The notes beneath the pieces were generated by a model. That model ran no database searches. It had not been told where the DNA came from and was given only the letters and a program-made list of their open reading frames with translations. Position numbers and translations under genes: made by a program. From positions 50,152 to 114,151 of the forward strand of contig JACRTJ010000006.1 of the NCBI GenBank assembly GCA_014385265.1: a stretch of DNA of 64,000 nucleotides, written 5' to 3'. The DNA is from Enterocloster hominis (ex Liu et al. 2021) (GTDB lineage: Bacteria > Bacillota > Clostridia > Lachnospirales > Lachnospiraceae). Below are positions 34,991-43,458 of this stretch, piece by piece (the stretch's first letter is position 1; each line of letters opens with the position of its first letter).

Positions 34991-36148
34991 CTACATGGCT
35001 TCCTTAAAGATCTGGAGGATCTCATCCTTCGTCAGCTCCACATACGTTCCCTTCATGCGGGATGCGGACTTTTCTGCCATGATCTCCAGATATTTTTCGT
35101 CGATCCCCACCTCGGACAGCCTTGACGGAAGCCCCAGGGCCTTAAAATAATCGGCCGTCCGTTTGATGGCCAGCTCTGCCGCCTCCATAGACGGCAGATC
35201 CGCCGGCACGTCCCAGACGTTGACGCCGTAGGTACGGAACTTTTCCACCGTCCTGGTGTTTAATACATGGCGCATCCAGTGGGGCGTCAGGATCGCCAGA
35301 CCAGCTCCATGGGTGATATCGTAATACGCCGACAGCTCATGCTCCATGGGGTGGACCGACCAGGGAACCAGCTTTCCCAGCTTCAGAAAATCGTTAATGG
35401 CCCAGCTTCCAGCCCACATGAGATTGGCCCGGGCCTCATAATCATCGGGATGCTCCACCGCCCGGATCCCGAACTGGATACAGGTCTTAAGGAGCCCCTC
35501 GGCCATGCGGTCCTGCATATATCCCTCGGCATTGGAGAAATACGATTCCAGGATATGGGACATGATATCCGCCGTGCCCGCGGCTGTATGCCAGGCGTTG
35601 ACGGTCTCTGTGTAGGAGGGGTCCATAATGGCCGCCTTTGGACGGATATGCTCGCTCTTGGTTCCCAGCTTATTGTTGGAGGCCATATCGGAGATCACGG
35701 CCGCCGTGTCCATTTCCGAGCCGGTGGCCGCCAGGGTAAGGACCGCAACGATAGGAAGGGCTGCCTGGATCTTCTTCCCGTCCAGTACCAGGTCCCAGGC
35801 GTCGCCGTCATAAAGGGCACCGGCGGCAATGATCTTGGCACAGTCGATGGTGGAGCCGCCGCCGATGGGGAGAACGACTTCGATATTTCCAGCCTTGCAG
35901 AACTCTGCGCCCTTTCTCACTGTTTCGATCCTGGGATTGGGCTCCACGCCCCCCAGTTCTTCCCATGCAATGCCTTCATGCTCAAGGATCTCTGTCACAC
36001 GGTCAAAAATACCGTTCTTTTTCACGCTTCCCCCGCCATAGACGATCAGCGCCTTCTTCCCGTAGGGACGCACTGCCTGGGACACATGTTCGATCTGCCC
36101 CTTCCCAAAATAAATGGTGGTGGGGATGGAATAAATAAAATTCTCCAT
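34991..36148 (-). CDS. Iron-containing alcohol dehydrogenase (BdhA/YqhD-like)
   Basis: A 385-residue group III alcohol dehydrogenase. NAD(P) binding: YGGGSVKKNG (so NADP(H) is possible) and PIGGGSTIDCAK; metal ligands in NAWHTAAGTADIMSHILESY and VPWSVHPMEHELSAYYDITH with HGAGLAIL. It reduces aldehydes such as butyraldehyde to alcohols in fermentation. The SD AAGGAGGC precedes it. Substrate range cannot be told. Confidence 0.92.
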   Translation of the reverse strand: MENFIYSIPTTIYFGKGQIEHVSQAVRPYGKKALIVYGGGSVKKNGIFDRVTEILEHEGIAWEELGGVEPNPRIETVRKGAEFCKAGNIEVVLPIGGGSTIDCAKIIAAGALYDGDAWDLVLDGKKIQAALPIVAVLTLAATGSEMDTAAVISDMASNNKLGTKSEHIRPKAAIMDPSYTETVNAWHTAAGTADIMSHILESYFSNAEGYMQDRMAEGLLKTCIQFGIRAVEHPDDYEARANLMWAGSWAINDFLKLGKLVPWSVHPMEHELSAYYDITHGAGLAILTPHWMRHVLNTRTVEKFRTYGVNVWDVPADLPSMEAAELAIKRTADYFKALGLPSRLSEVGIDEKYLEIMAEKSASRMKGTYVELTKDEILQIFKEAM

Positions 36149-36167
36149 AGATGCCTCCTTTTCCTGC

Positions 36168-37505
36168 CTATTCGTTTCTGATGGCTGCCAGAGGGCTCAG
36201 CTTCATGGCCCTTAAGGCCGGGAACAGTCCTGCCAGCATACCGATGACAATGGCAAAGCCCACAGCCGCCGCCGAAAGCCACATGGGGATGCGGGAAATA
36301 TCCCCGCCGCCTCCGCCCATGCCCATGAGCCCGGAACCGAGAAATTTATTGATCAGGCTGGAAACGCCGTAGCTTAACAAAAGCCCGGCCGCTCCGCCCA
36401 TGAGCCCGATGAATCCGGCTTCAATGAGGAACATGCTGCGGATGTCTCCCAGGGCGCACCCCAGCACCTTCAGAACGCCGATCTCCCTGGTCCTTTCGTA
36501 GATGGACATCATCATGGTATTGGCGATACCGATGGCCGCCACAAAAAGGGATACGGCTCCGATGCCTCCCAGCACCGCCTGGATCATATCCATCTGCTCC
36601 TGGGCCTGCTCCAGCCACTGCATGCTGCTGTGGGCCTCATATCCCATATCCGTTACAGCCGCCTGCACCTCCATGACGTTGTTCATATCGTCCACATAGA
36701 CATACGCGTTGTCATAAACGTAATAGTTATAGGGCTTTCCCTTTTTATTGACGGGCTGCCCGGGGATCGGGTTCTTTTTATAGATACGCTTTAACTGGGT
36801 CTTCAGGATCTCCACGTCCGTGTATATGCCATAGCTGTATTCATTATACATCGGATTTCCGTTTTCGTCAGTATCACTTTTTACAAGTCCGCTGACAGGA
36901 AACACATATTTTTTCTGCTTGCCGCTTTCCTCGGCTCCGGAACTCTGGAACATGGTAAAAAACGGCTTTCCGTAAAGATCCACCGCCGGCTGCTCTCCCG
37001 TCTCCCAGAAGCCCCTGCCTGTTTTGGCCTCCCAGAAGTTCTGGGCGACCATGGGACCCACCACCAGCTCCATGGTGCCGGAGGACGGATCCGGAAGCCG
37101 TCCCTCCCCCAGCTCGATCTCCTCCAGGGCCTCGCGGCTTAAGCCCTCGATCCTGGAGGAGCCTTCGTACGCGCCCTGGCGCATCTGCACATAGGTGGAG
37201 AGCACCGGGGAGACGGCCTTCACATGGGGGATCGCTTTAAAGCTTTCGATGGTCTTATCGGTAATAAAGCCGTCCTCCTCGTTTTCCGAGCCGCCCATGC
37301 CATAATTCCGGTACACCTGGATCTTTGTAAGGCTTCCCGAGGACTCGTACTGCTCCACCGTGATCTCCTTAAGGCCGATGCCCAGGGAGACCATGACCAC
37401 GATGGAGGCAGTTCCGATAACGACGCCAAGGACCGTAAGACCGGTCCTCAGCTTTCTTCGTCTCAGATTGTTAATGCTCATCCGGAGCAGATCAGAGAAT
37501 TTCAT
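36168..37505 (-). CDS. MacB/FtsX-family ABC transporter permease
   Basis: A 445-residue permease: N-terminal helix RRRKLRTGLTVLGVVIGTAS, a large extracellular MacB-PCD domain (residues about 50-300), and three C-terminal helices including IGAVSLFVAAIGIANTMMMS and the coupling segment YERTREIGVLKVLGCALGDI. The ATG at 37503-37505 overlaps the previous gene by 14 bases; a longer frame to 37547 lacks support. It forms a three-gene export-type module with the next two genes. Confidence 0.9.
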   Translation of the reverse strand: MKFSDLLRMSINNLRRRKLRTGLTVLGVVIGTASIVVMVSLGIGLKEITVEQYESSGSLTKIQVYRNYGMGGSENEEDGFITDKTIESFKAIPHVKAVSPVLSTYVQMRQGAYEGSSRIEGLSREALEEIELGEGRLPDPSSGTMELVVGPMVAQNFWEAKTGRGFWETGEQPAVDLYGKPFFTMFQSSGAEESGKQKKYVFPVSGLVKSDTDENGNPMYNEYSYGIYTDVEILKTQLKRIYKKNPIPGQPVNKKGKPYNYYVYDNAYVYVDDMNNVMEVQAAVTDMGYEAHSSMQWLEQAQEQMDMIQAVLGGIGAVSLFVAAIGIANTMMMSIYERTREIGVLKVLGCALGDIRSMFLIEAGFIGLMGGAAGLLLSYGVSSLINKFLGSGLMGMGGGGGDISRIPMWLSAAAVGFAIVIGMLAGLFPALRAMKLSPLAAIRNE

Positions 37506-39396
37506 CGTCCATTCCCGCTTTCTTCTTTTTCCGCTTGATAAGAACAACGACCAGTATCAGAAGGACGGCGGCTGCGGCTCCCAGGGGAACGGCATATTTT
37601 TTAAGAAGCTCCATTTTCGTGGGCTCCGGCTCCGGGATGTCCATATTTCCCACGTCCATGGACGGATCGTCCATGATCACCGGCTCTGTCACAAAGAGCT
37701 GGACCTCCTTTTCCACCGGCGTCACCACGCCGTTTTCGTCCTCGTATGTAATGGTAAGGCGGATCTTCCCTTCGTCCATGGTCGGGGCAGCTCCGGCGAC
37801 CATGACATCCACGTTGCCGCTCTCTCCGGGCTTTATATTGCCCACATAGCTCTCCGCCCGCTGGATGGAATCCGCCTCAAAAATGGCGGTCACGTTATAA
37901 AGGGTCACCTTTCCCGTGTTGTTGATGGGGAACATGATGTTGGTCTCGGTCCCCACCTCGATAGAATCGGGCATGACCTCGATGGTTCCCGTATTGAGCC
38001 TGGCCTCCTGCTTTAAGGCCACGGCGATCTTCACCGTCTCCTTGGCATTTTTAAACTCCGGGCTGTCGTACTGCTCTGTAATGGTGATGTTATAGGCCCG
38101 CTGCTCGGCGCTGGGGCTGGAGGTGAATTTCATGGTCAGCACTTCCGACGCTCCGGGAGCCAGGCTGTTGACCACCACAGAGTTGGAGCCGTTGGCCGTG
38201 GTGAACACAGGGCTGTTTTCCACTGCCTCCGGTTCAAAGGTGAAAAGGATATTGGAGGCCGTAATGTCGCTGGATGCGTTTTTCATCTTCACCTTCAGCG
38301 TAAAATCCTGGCCCGCCAGGATCCTGGCCGGATCCGTCTCAAAGCTGTCCACGATGATACGGGCCTTAGTCCTTTCGTTTTCTCCGGCGTCGTCAGAAAG
38401 CTCGTCCTCCTCGTCCTTTCCGATGACCCGCACATAAAAGGTATCCTCCACCGGCGTTAAGAACGCCCCGTTTTCCTCTTCCCTGTACCGGATCTTAAAT
38501 TTAATGGGATAATAGCCGCTCTTTGCCTCCTCCCGGATGGCCATGCTGTACGGCACCTCCACGGTCTGGTCCGGGTTTATATTGTTCATCCAGCGGTCAT
38601 AGTTTCCATCGTTGATCTCAAAGGGGAACTTGGTGATATCCTCGGAAAGCTCCATTTCCACCCGCACGTCATAGGCGGTCTTGTAGCCTGTGTTCCTGAG
38701 GTTCATATTAAAATTCATGACCTCATTGTAGTTTGCCTGGGGTGTGGACTGGTTCTCTCCCAGGGCAAAGCCGATGGGCTCGGTGCTGGACTCGTCGGAT
38801 TCAGAGGTGGAAGACGCCTCCTTTGTCTCTGCCCATACCATGACGGTCTTCTGGAACTCGCCCGACATACCGTCCTCGCCTCTGGAACGCTTGGAAATAT
38901 ACAGCTTTACAGGATAATAGCCTTCCTTCAGGTTCTTTTTTACATTGACCCGCAGGTTTACGGTCTTTTTAGCCCCTGCGTTGATGTGGCCGATCTTATA
39001 GTGCTTATTCAGGCTGTCGGTGATCTCAAAGGGGTAGGTGGCGTTCATGGTCTTGATGATCTCGCCGTCCTCGTCCTCGATCTCGTCGTAATATCCCTGG
39101 TAATCGGCCTCCGGCGCGATCCAGATCTCACTCTCCAGCCAGTCTGTATCGGTGGTATTTTTTACGGCAATGGAGATAGTGGAAGATTTTCCGATGGTGA
39201 TGGAGGGAGTTTTCCCGATCACGATGCGCACCACCTCATTATCGTCATCCTTATGGAAGACCTTGGGGATCTCCAGATCCTCGTTCTCCGTCTCCTTCTC
39301 GTCTGCCAGGGCTGTAAAGGCTGTGGAGGGCGCTGCCCCCAGAAGCACCGCCGCTGCCATAAATAAAATAAATATCCGCTTTAACCGCTCTCTCAT
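37492..39396 (-). CDS. Membrane-anchored extracellular COG1361/CARDB-like protein
   Basis: A 634-residue surface protein: signal peptide (FILFMAAAVLLGAAPSTAFTALA), repeated Ig-like/CARDB beta domains with alternating NTGYKTAYDVRVEMELSEDI and NNTGKVTLYNVTAIFEADSI type units about residues 50-580, and a C-terminal helix (YAVPLGAAAAVLLILVVVLI) before a basic KRKKKKAG tail. It lies between an ATPase gene (4-base overlap) and a MacB-type permease, so it likely works outside the membrane with this ABC system. Its ligand is unknown. Confidence 0.82.
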   Translation of the reverse strand: MRERLKRIFILFMAAAVLLGAAPSTAFTALADEKETENEDLEIPKVFHKDDDNEVVRIVIGKTPSITIGKSSTISIAVKNTTDTDWLESEIWIAPEADYQGYYDEIEDEDGEIIKTMNATYPFEITDSLNKHYKIGHINAGAKKTVNLRVNVKKNLKEGYYPVKLYISKRSRGEDGMSGEFQKTVMVWAETKEASSTSESDESSTEPIGFALGENQSTPQANYNEVMNFNMNLRNTGYKTAYDVRVEMELSEDITKFPFEINDGNYDRWMNNINPDQTVEVPYSMAIREEAKSGYYPIKFKIRYREEENGAFLTPVEDTFYVRVIGKDEEDELSDDAGENERTKARIIVDSFETDPARILAGQDFTLKVKMKNASSDITASNILFTFEPEAVENSPVFTTANGSNSVVVNSLAPGASEVLTMKFTSSPSAEQRAYNITITEQYDSPEFKNAKETVKIAVALKQEARLNTGTIEVMPDSIEVGTETNIMFPINNTGKVTLYNVTAIFEADSIQRAESYVGNIKPGESGNVDVMVAGAAPTMDEGKIRLTITYEDENGVVTPVEKEVQLFVTEPVIMDDPSMDVGNMDIPEPEPTKMELLKKYAVPLGAAAAVLLILVVVLIKRKKKKAGMDDEIL

Positions 39397-40232
39397 AGAT
39401 TTTCCCCGCTTTCTTTTTCCTCTGTCATTTTCTTCTGGGGCGTTTCCTCCCGGGCCGCCTCCTTACAGTCCTTATTTTTCTGGGCCCCTTCCTCCCGGGC
39501 CGCTTCCAGGTCCGCTTCTTTATGGTTTTCTTCAATGCTGACGATCTTTCCGTCAATGATCTTGATGATCCTGTCCGCATAGGTGGCCAGATTGTTGTCA
39601 TGGGTCACCATCACCAGAGTCTGGTTCCGTTCCCGCACAATGGTCTGCATCAGCTTTAAGACCTCCATGGTGGTTTTGGAATCCAGGTTCCCTGTGGGCT
39701 CGTCTGCAAAAATGATCTGGGGATCCACCGCCAGGGCTCTGGCGATGCCCACCCGCTGCTGCTGGCCGCCGGACATCTGGTTGGGCATATGGGTCATAAA
39801 TCTTTCCAGGCCCACCAGCTTCAGATATTCCTTGGCCCGCTTGGCCCGCTTGGCCTTTCCCATTCCTCGGAAGGACAGGGGAAGGGCCACATTCTCCACT
39901 GCGTCCATGGTGGCGATCAGGTTATAGGACTGGAAGATAAAACCCACCCGCTCCCGCCGGAACGTCACAAGCTGCTTCTCGTTCAGCTTTTCTATGTGCT
40001 TTCCGGCAATGACGATCTCTCCCTTAGAAGGGTGCTCCAGACCGGCCAGCATGTTCAGCAGTGTGGATTTTCCAGAACCCGAGGGGCCTGTAATGGCACA
40101 GAATTCTCCCCGGCGGATATCCAGATCCACACCGTTTAACGCATAGACCTTCGTATCGCCCATGCGGTATACCTTATAGAGATCCCGTACCCGGATCACC
40201 ACTTCCCGCTTTTTCTCCGCTTCCACGCGCAT
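39393..40232 (-). CDS. MacB/LolD-type ABC transporter ATPase
   Basis: A 279-residue ATPase: Walker A GPSGSGKST, Q-loop region FIFQSYNLIATMDAVENVAL, signature MSGGQQQRVGIARALA, Walker B IIFADEPTGNLDSKT and H-loop MVTHDNN. An extra acidic and Lys-rich tail of about 45 residues follows the core. It powers the permease and surface protein downstream. In this family the system exports or does mechanical work from the membrane rather than importing. Confidence 0.93.
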   Translation of the reverse strand: MRVEAEKKREVVIRVRDLYKVYRMGDTKVYALNGVDLDIRRGEFCAITGPSGSGKSTLLNMLAGLEHPSKGEIVIAGKHIEKLNEKQLVTFRRERVGFIFQSYNLIATMDAVENVALPLSFRGMGKAKRAKRAKEYLKLVGLERFMTHMPNQMSGGQQQRVGIARALAVDPQIIFADEPTGNLDSKTTMEVLKLMQTIVRERNQTLVMVTHDNNLATYADRIIKIIDGKIVSIEENHKEADLEAAREEGAQKNKDCKEAAREETPQKKMTEEKESGENL

Positions 40233-40308
40233 CCCTCTCCTTATATTTCTTTCTATATGCCTATTATCATTATATAAAAACCATGTCCCATTGGATATAG
40301 AGAATTGC

Positions 40309-41133
40309 TTAACAATTCTTACAAATTTTTGCGCCCTCCGTGCGTCTCTGGAATTCCCGCAGGTATTCCTCCAGGGATACGTACTGGCCGTTGTTGACCC
40401 GGTACGCCGGGTTCCACATGCGGATCACCTGTATATCGGCCTGGGCCAGATCCTTTACAGGCTTAAACCGGCGGTCTGCCGGCAGGATATCGCCAGCCAC
40501 CACGTCCTTCCATTTCATATAGGTCTCCTGGTTCTTCTTCGTTTTTTTATTCTGGAACACCTCCATGGCCACCAGGCGGAAAATGTCCTCGCCGCAGCAG
40601 ATGATGGTCCTGGGCTCCAGGAGCTGGATCTGCCGCTTCAGAAATTCCGAATAATAAAATCCGTAATCCATGCTGATATCATCGGCTGCGCCCTTTCCTC
40701 CCCTCTTATTCACGTAGATCACCGCCGTTTTCAAAAGAGGGGCTTTATCGCCGGACGCGGATCCTCCGTCCAGGATCCTTTTCATCCCCCTCAGATAAGG
40801 CAGGTACTCCACTTCCCCCGACGGGCTCCTGCCTGTCCGCAGGTCTCTCCGGACATCGGAGACCACCGGCATGGTCTGGCCCTTTCTGATCTGCTTTTTC
40901 ATGCTGGTCTCCTTCAGTATGAAAAGAGTCCCATCGTAATGCTCCGGGGACACAGCGCCGTCTATATGAAAGCTCCTGGGGTCGATCTCCTCATAGCACG
41001 TGCTCCCAAAGGGCTCCTCCTCCATCTGCTGCATCATCTGCCATAAAAGATACAGCTCCTCCAGGCTCCCGCATCTGGCAGCCTGGCCTTCTATTACGAT
41101 CTGCTCCATGGTTTTTCTCATTGGTCTCTCCAT
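40309..41133 (-). CDS. Uncharacterised protein, possibly uracil-DNA-glycosylase-like fold
   Basis: A 274-residue cytosolic protein. I do not recognise a named family. Visible features are LKTAVIYVNKRGGKG, DYGFYYSEFLKRQIQLLEPR followed by TIICCGEDIFRLV, and RMWNPAYRVNNGQYVSLEEY: a strand-rich order resembling the UDG superfamily core (a metabolite-binding loop and a final W-x-P-A like motif), which is only a guess. The end KICKNC leaves a CxxC. It is divergent from pyrB; 77 bases separate it from the ABC module. Confidence 0.6.
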   Translation of the reverse strand: MERPMRKTMEQIVIEGQAARCGSLEELYLLWQMMQQMEEEPFGSTCYEEIDPRSFHIDGAVSPEHYDGTLFILKETSMKKQIRKGQTMPVVSDVRRDLRTGRSPSGEVEYLPYLRGMKRILDGGSASGDKAPLLKTAVIYVNKRGGKGAADDISMDYGFYYSEFLKRQIQLLEPRTIICCGEDIFRLVAMEVFQNKKTKKNQETYMKWKDVVAGDILPADRRFKPVKDLAQADIQVIRMWNPAYRVNNGQYVSLEEYLREFQRRTEGAKICKNC

Positions 41134-41183
41134 CCACTTAAATTTTCATTTGAGGATATTATAACATATTTTTGAAAAAAATG

Positions 41184-41212
41184 TAGAATTTCCCCTGGCT
41201 ATCCGTTATAAT
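41184..41212 (+). promoter_or_regulatory. Probable promoter of pyrBI
   Basis: A perfect TATAAT (41207-41212) with a weak TAGAAT 17 bases upstream (41184-41189). The 85-base leader contains a GC-rich hairpin (CCGGCG ... CGCCGG near 41242-41265); no PyrR-type box was recognised. Confidence 0.5.
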
Positions 41213-41302
41213 GAGGGTACCAGGGCCAGAATGCCAAGGACCCGGCGCGGCCTTGTCCGCCGGCAGCTTTCCGGCCCGGGATCAATGAAAGGAGAATATT
41301 TC

Positions 41303-42226
41303 ATGAGACATTTACTGAGTCCTCTGGATCTTTCCGTCGAAGAGACTGATCAGTTATTATCCCTGGCATCTGACATCGAAAAGAATCGCTCCAAATATGC
41401 CCACGTATGTGACGGCAAAAAGCTGGCGACTCTTTTTTTTGAGCCCAGCACCAGAACACGGCTGAGCTTTGAATCCGCCATGCTGAGCCTGGGCGGCAGC
41501 GTCCTCGGCGTTTCTTCGGCTGATTCCAGCTCTGCGGCCAAAGGCGAGAGTGTTTCCGATACGATCCGCGTGATCTCCTGCTACGCTGACATCTGCGCCA
41601 TGCGCCACCCCAAAGAGGGATCCGCATACGTGGCGGCCTCCAAATCTTCCATCCCTGTGATCAATGCCGGAGACGGCGGCCACCAGCATCCCACCCAGAC
41701 CCTGACCGACCTTCTGACCATTAAAAGCTTAAAGGGACGCCTGGGGGACATGACTGTGGGCCTCTGCGGCGATCTGAAATTTGGCCGTACGGTCCACTCC
41801 CTGATCCACGCCCTGGTACGCTACCCGGGGATCCGTTTCGTACTGATCTCTCCGCCGGAGCTTAAGGTGCCCGATTACATCAAGGAAAACGTCCTGGACG
41901 CCAACCACATCCCCTACCGTGAGACCACCAACCTGGATGACGCTATGGAGGAGTTAGATATCCTGTACATGACCAGAGTCCAGAGAGAGCGTTTCTTCAA
42001 CGAAGAGGATTACATCCGCATGAAGGACTGCTATATCCTTGACCAGGAAAAAATGAAGCTGGCAAAACCCGATATGTTCGTACTCCACCCCCTTCCCAGG
42101 GTCAACGAGATCTCCGTGGAGGTGGACGACGATCCCAGAGCCGCCTATTTTAAGCAGGCCCAGTACGGCGTTTATGTACGTATGGCTCTGATCATGACTT
42201 TACTGGAGGTGGAAAAACCATGTTAA
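41303..42226 (+). CDS. pyrB: Aspartate carbamoyltransferase, catalytic chain
   Basis: A 307-residue enzyme joining carbamoyl phosphate and aspartate in pyrimidine synthesis. [20 protein letters not shown] holds the carbamoyl-phosphate STRT motif, and [12 protein letters not shown] and HPLPRVNEI the other active-site loops. The ATG at 41303 follows GAAAGGAGA; the frame opens earlier at 41231 without a ribosome site. It overlaps pyrI by 7 bases. Confidence 0.97.
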   Translation: MRHLLSPLDLSVEETDQLLSLASDIEKNRSKYAHVCDGKKLATLFFEPSTRTRLSFESAMLSLGGSVLGVSSADSSSAAKGESVSDTIRVISCYADICAMRHPKEGSAYVAASKSSIPVINAGDGGHQHPTQTLTDLLTIKSLKGRLGDMTVGLCGDLKFGRTVHSLIHALVRYPGIRFVLISPPELKVPDYIKENVLDANHIPYRETTNLDDAMEELDILYMTRVQRERFFNEEDYIRMKDCYILDQEKMKLAKPDMFVLHPLPRVNEISVEVDDDPRAAYFKQAQYGVYVRMALIMTLLEVEKPC

Positions 42227-42642
42227 ATATCAGCGGCATCAAAGAAGGCGTTGTTTTAGATCACATCCAGGCCGGAAAGAGCATGGAGATCTATAAATAT
42301 CTGGGACTGGGAAAAATGGACTGCACCGTGGCCATCATCAAAAACGCCCGGAGCAGCAAGATGGGGAGAAAAGACATCATAAAGATCGAGGGACCCCTGG
42401 ATTCCCTGGACCTGGATGTATTGGGCTATATCGACCACACCATCACCGTCAACATCATCCGGGACGAGCGGATCGTGGAAAAGCGCTGCTTAAGCCTTCC
42501 CGACCGTCTTGTCAACGTGATCCACTGCAAGAATCCCCGGTGCATCACATCCGTGGAGCAGGAGCTTCCCCATATCTTCTATCTGGCTGATAAAGAAAAG
42601 GAAGTCTACCGCTGCCAGTACTGTGACGAGAAGCACAGCTAG
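42220..42642 (+). CDS. pyrI: Aspartate carbamoyltransferase, regulatory chain
   Basis: A 140-residue PyrI: N-terminal nucleotide-binding part ([20 protein letters not shown]) and C-terminal zinc domain with four Cys in CKNPRC and CQYC. It makes the catalytic trimer allosteric to CTP/ATP. Coupled to pyrB by overlap. Confidence 0.96.
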   Translation: MLNISGIKEGVVLDHIQAGKSMEIYKYLGLGKMDCTVAIIKNARSSKMGRKDIIKIEGPLDSLDLDVLGYIDHTITVNIIRDERIVEKRCLSLPDRLVNVIHCKNPRCITSVEQELPHIFYLADKEKEVYRCQYCDEKHS

Positions 42643-42645
42643 GCC

Positions 42646-43389
42646 ATGCTGACCATCCCTGTTTTTCTGGCCGTCACGGCGGCCTATATGGTAAAAGGCA
42701 TGTGCGGCTTTGCCAACACCCTGGTCTTCGGCACCCTGGCAGGATTTTTCACTGACAATGTGAATATTTCTCCAGTGGATCTTCTGTTGGGCTATCCCTC
42801 CAATCTGTGGATCGCCTGGACGGAATGGAAGGGGATCCGGCCAAAGATCTGGATCCCTCTGAGCCTCCTGGTGATCGCTGGCTCCATACCAGGGGTGTTC
42901 CTTCTGAAGACCGGAGATGCCAGGACCATTAAGATCCTTTTCGGCTTTGTGGTGGTATTCTTAGGTCTGGAAATGTTTTTAAGGGAGCGGAAAGCCTCTG
43001 GATCCGGAACCCCCGGCTCTGAAAAAAGCGCGTCCCCGGCTCTTCTGGTGATCATAGGACTCCTCTCCGGTATCCTCTGCGGGCTTTTTGGCGTCAGCGC
43101 CCTTCTTGTGGCCTATGTGAGCCGTACCGCCGGAGACCAGAGCCAGTTCCGGGCCAACAACTGTATGGTTTTTCTGGCAGAAAACACCTTCCGCCTGTTC
43201 CTCTATGGATCCACAGGGATCCTGACCCTGGAGGCTGCAAAAACAGCCCTCTGTCTGGCTCCCTTTATGGTCCTGGGACTCTTTATCGGGATCTTTTTCC
43301 ACAGACGGCTGCCGGAGCGGACAGCCAGGCTGTCAGTGACTGTCCTTCTGATGGTCTCCGGACTCTCTCTGATCCTGGATCACTTATAA
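42646..43389 (+). CDS. TauE/SafE-family membrane permease
   Basis: A 247-residue permease of about eight helices, with AAYMVKGMCGFANTLVFGTL at the start and ILCGLFGVSALLVAYVSRTA opening the second repeat, as in the sulfite exporter TauE/SafE family. It starts 3 bases after pyrI, so it is probably in the pyr transcript; why is unclear. Substrates in this family are sulfonates, sulfite or organic acids. Confidence 0.82.
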   Translation: MLTIPVFLAVTAAYMVKGMCGFANTLVFGTLAGFFTDNVNISPVDLLLGYPSNLWIAWTEWKGIRPKIWIPLSLLVIAGSIPGVFLLKTGDARTIKILFGFVVVFLGLEMFLRERKASGSGTPGSEKSASPALLVIIGLLSGILCGLFGVSALLVAYVSRTAGDQSQFRANNCMVFLAENTFRLFLYGSTGILTLEAAKTALCLAPFMVLGLFIGIFFHRRLPERTARLSVTVLLMVSGLSLILDHL

Positions 43390-43406
43390 GCCGGCTGTCC
43401 TATGAC

Positions 43407-43454
43407 AAAAAAGACGTTTTCCTCCATTTTCATGGAACAGAAAACGTCTTTTCT
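43407..43454. terminator. Bidirectional terminator
   Basis: A 13-bp perfect stem (43409-43421 with 43440-43452), A-rich before and T-rich after, between the pyr transcript and the convergent TPR lipoprotein gene. Confidence 0.88.
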
Positions 43455-43458
43455 TTAT

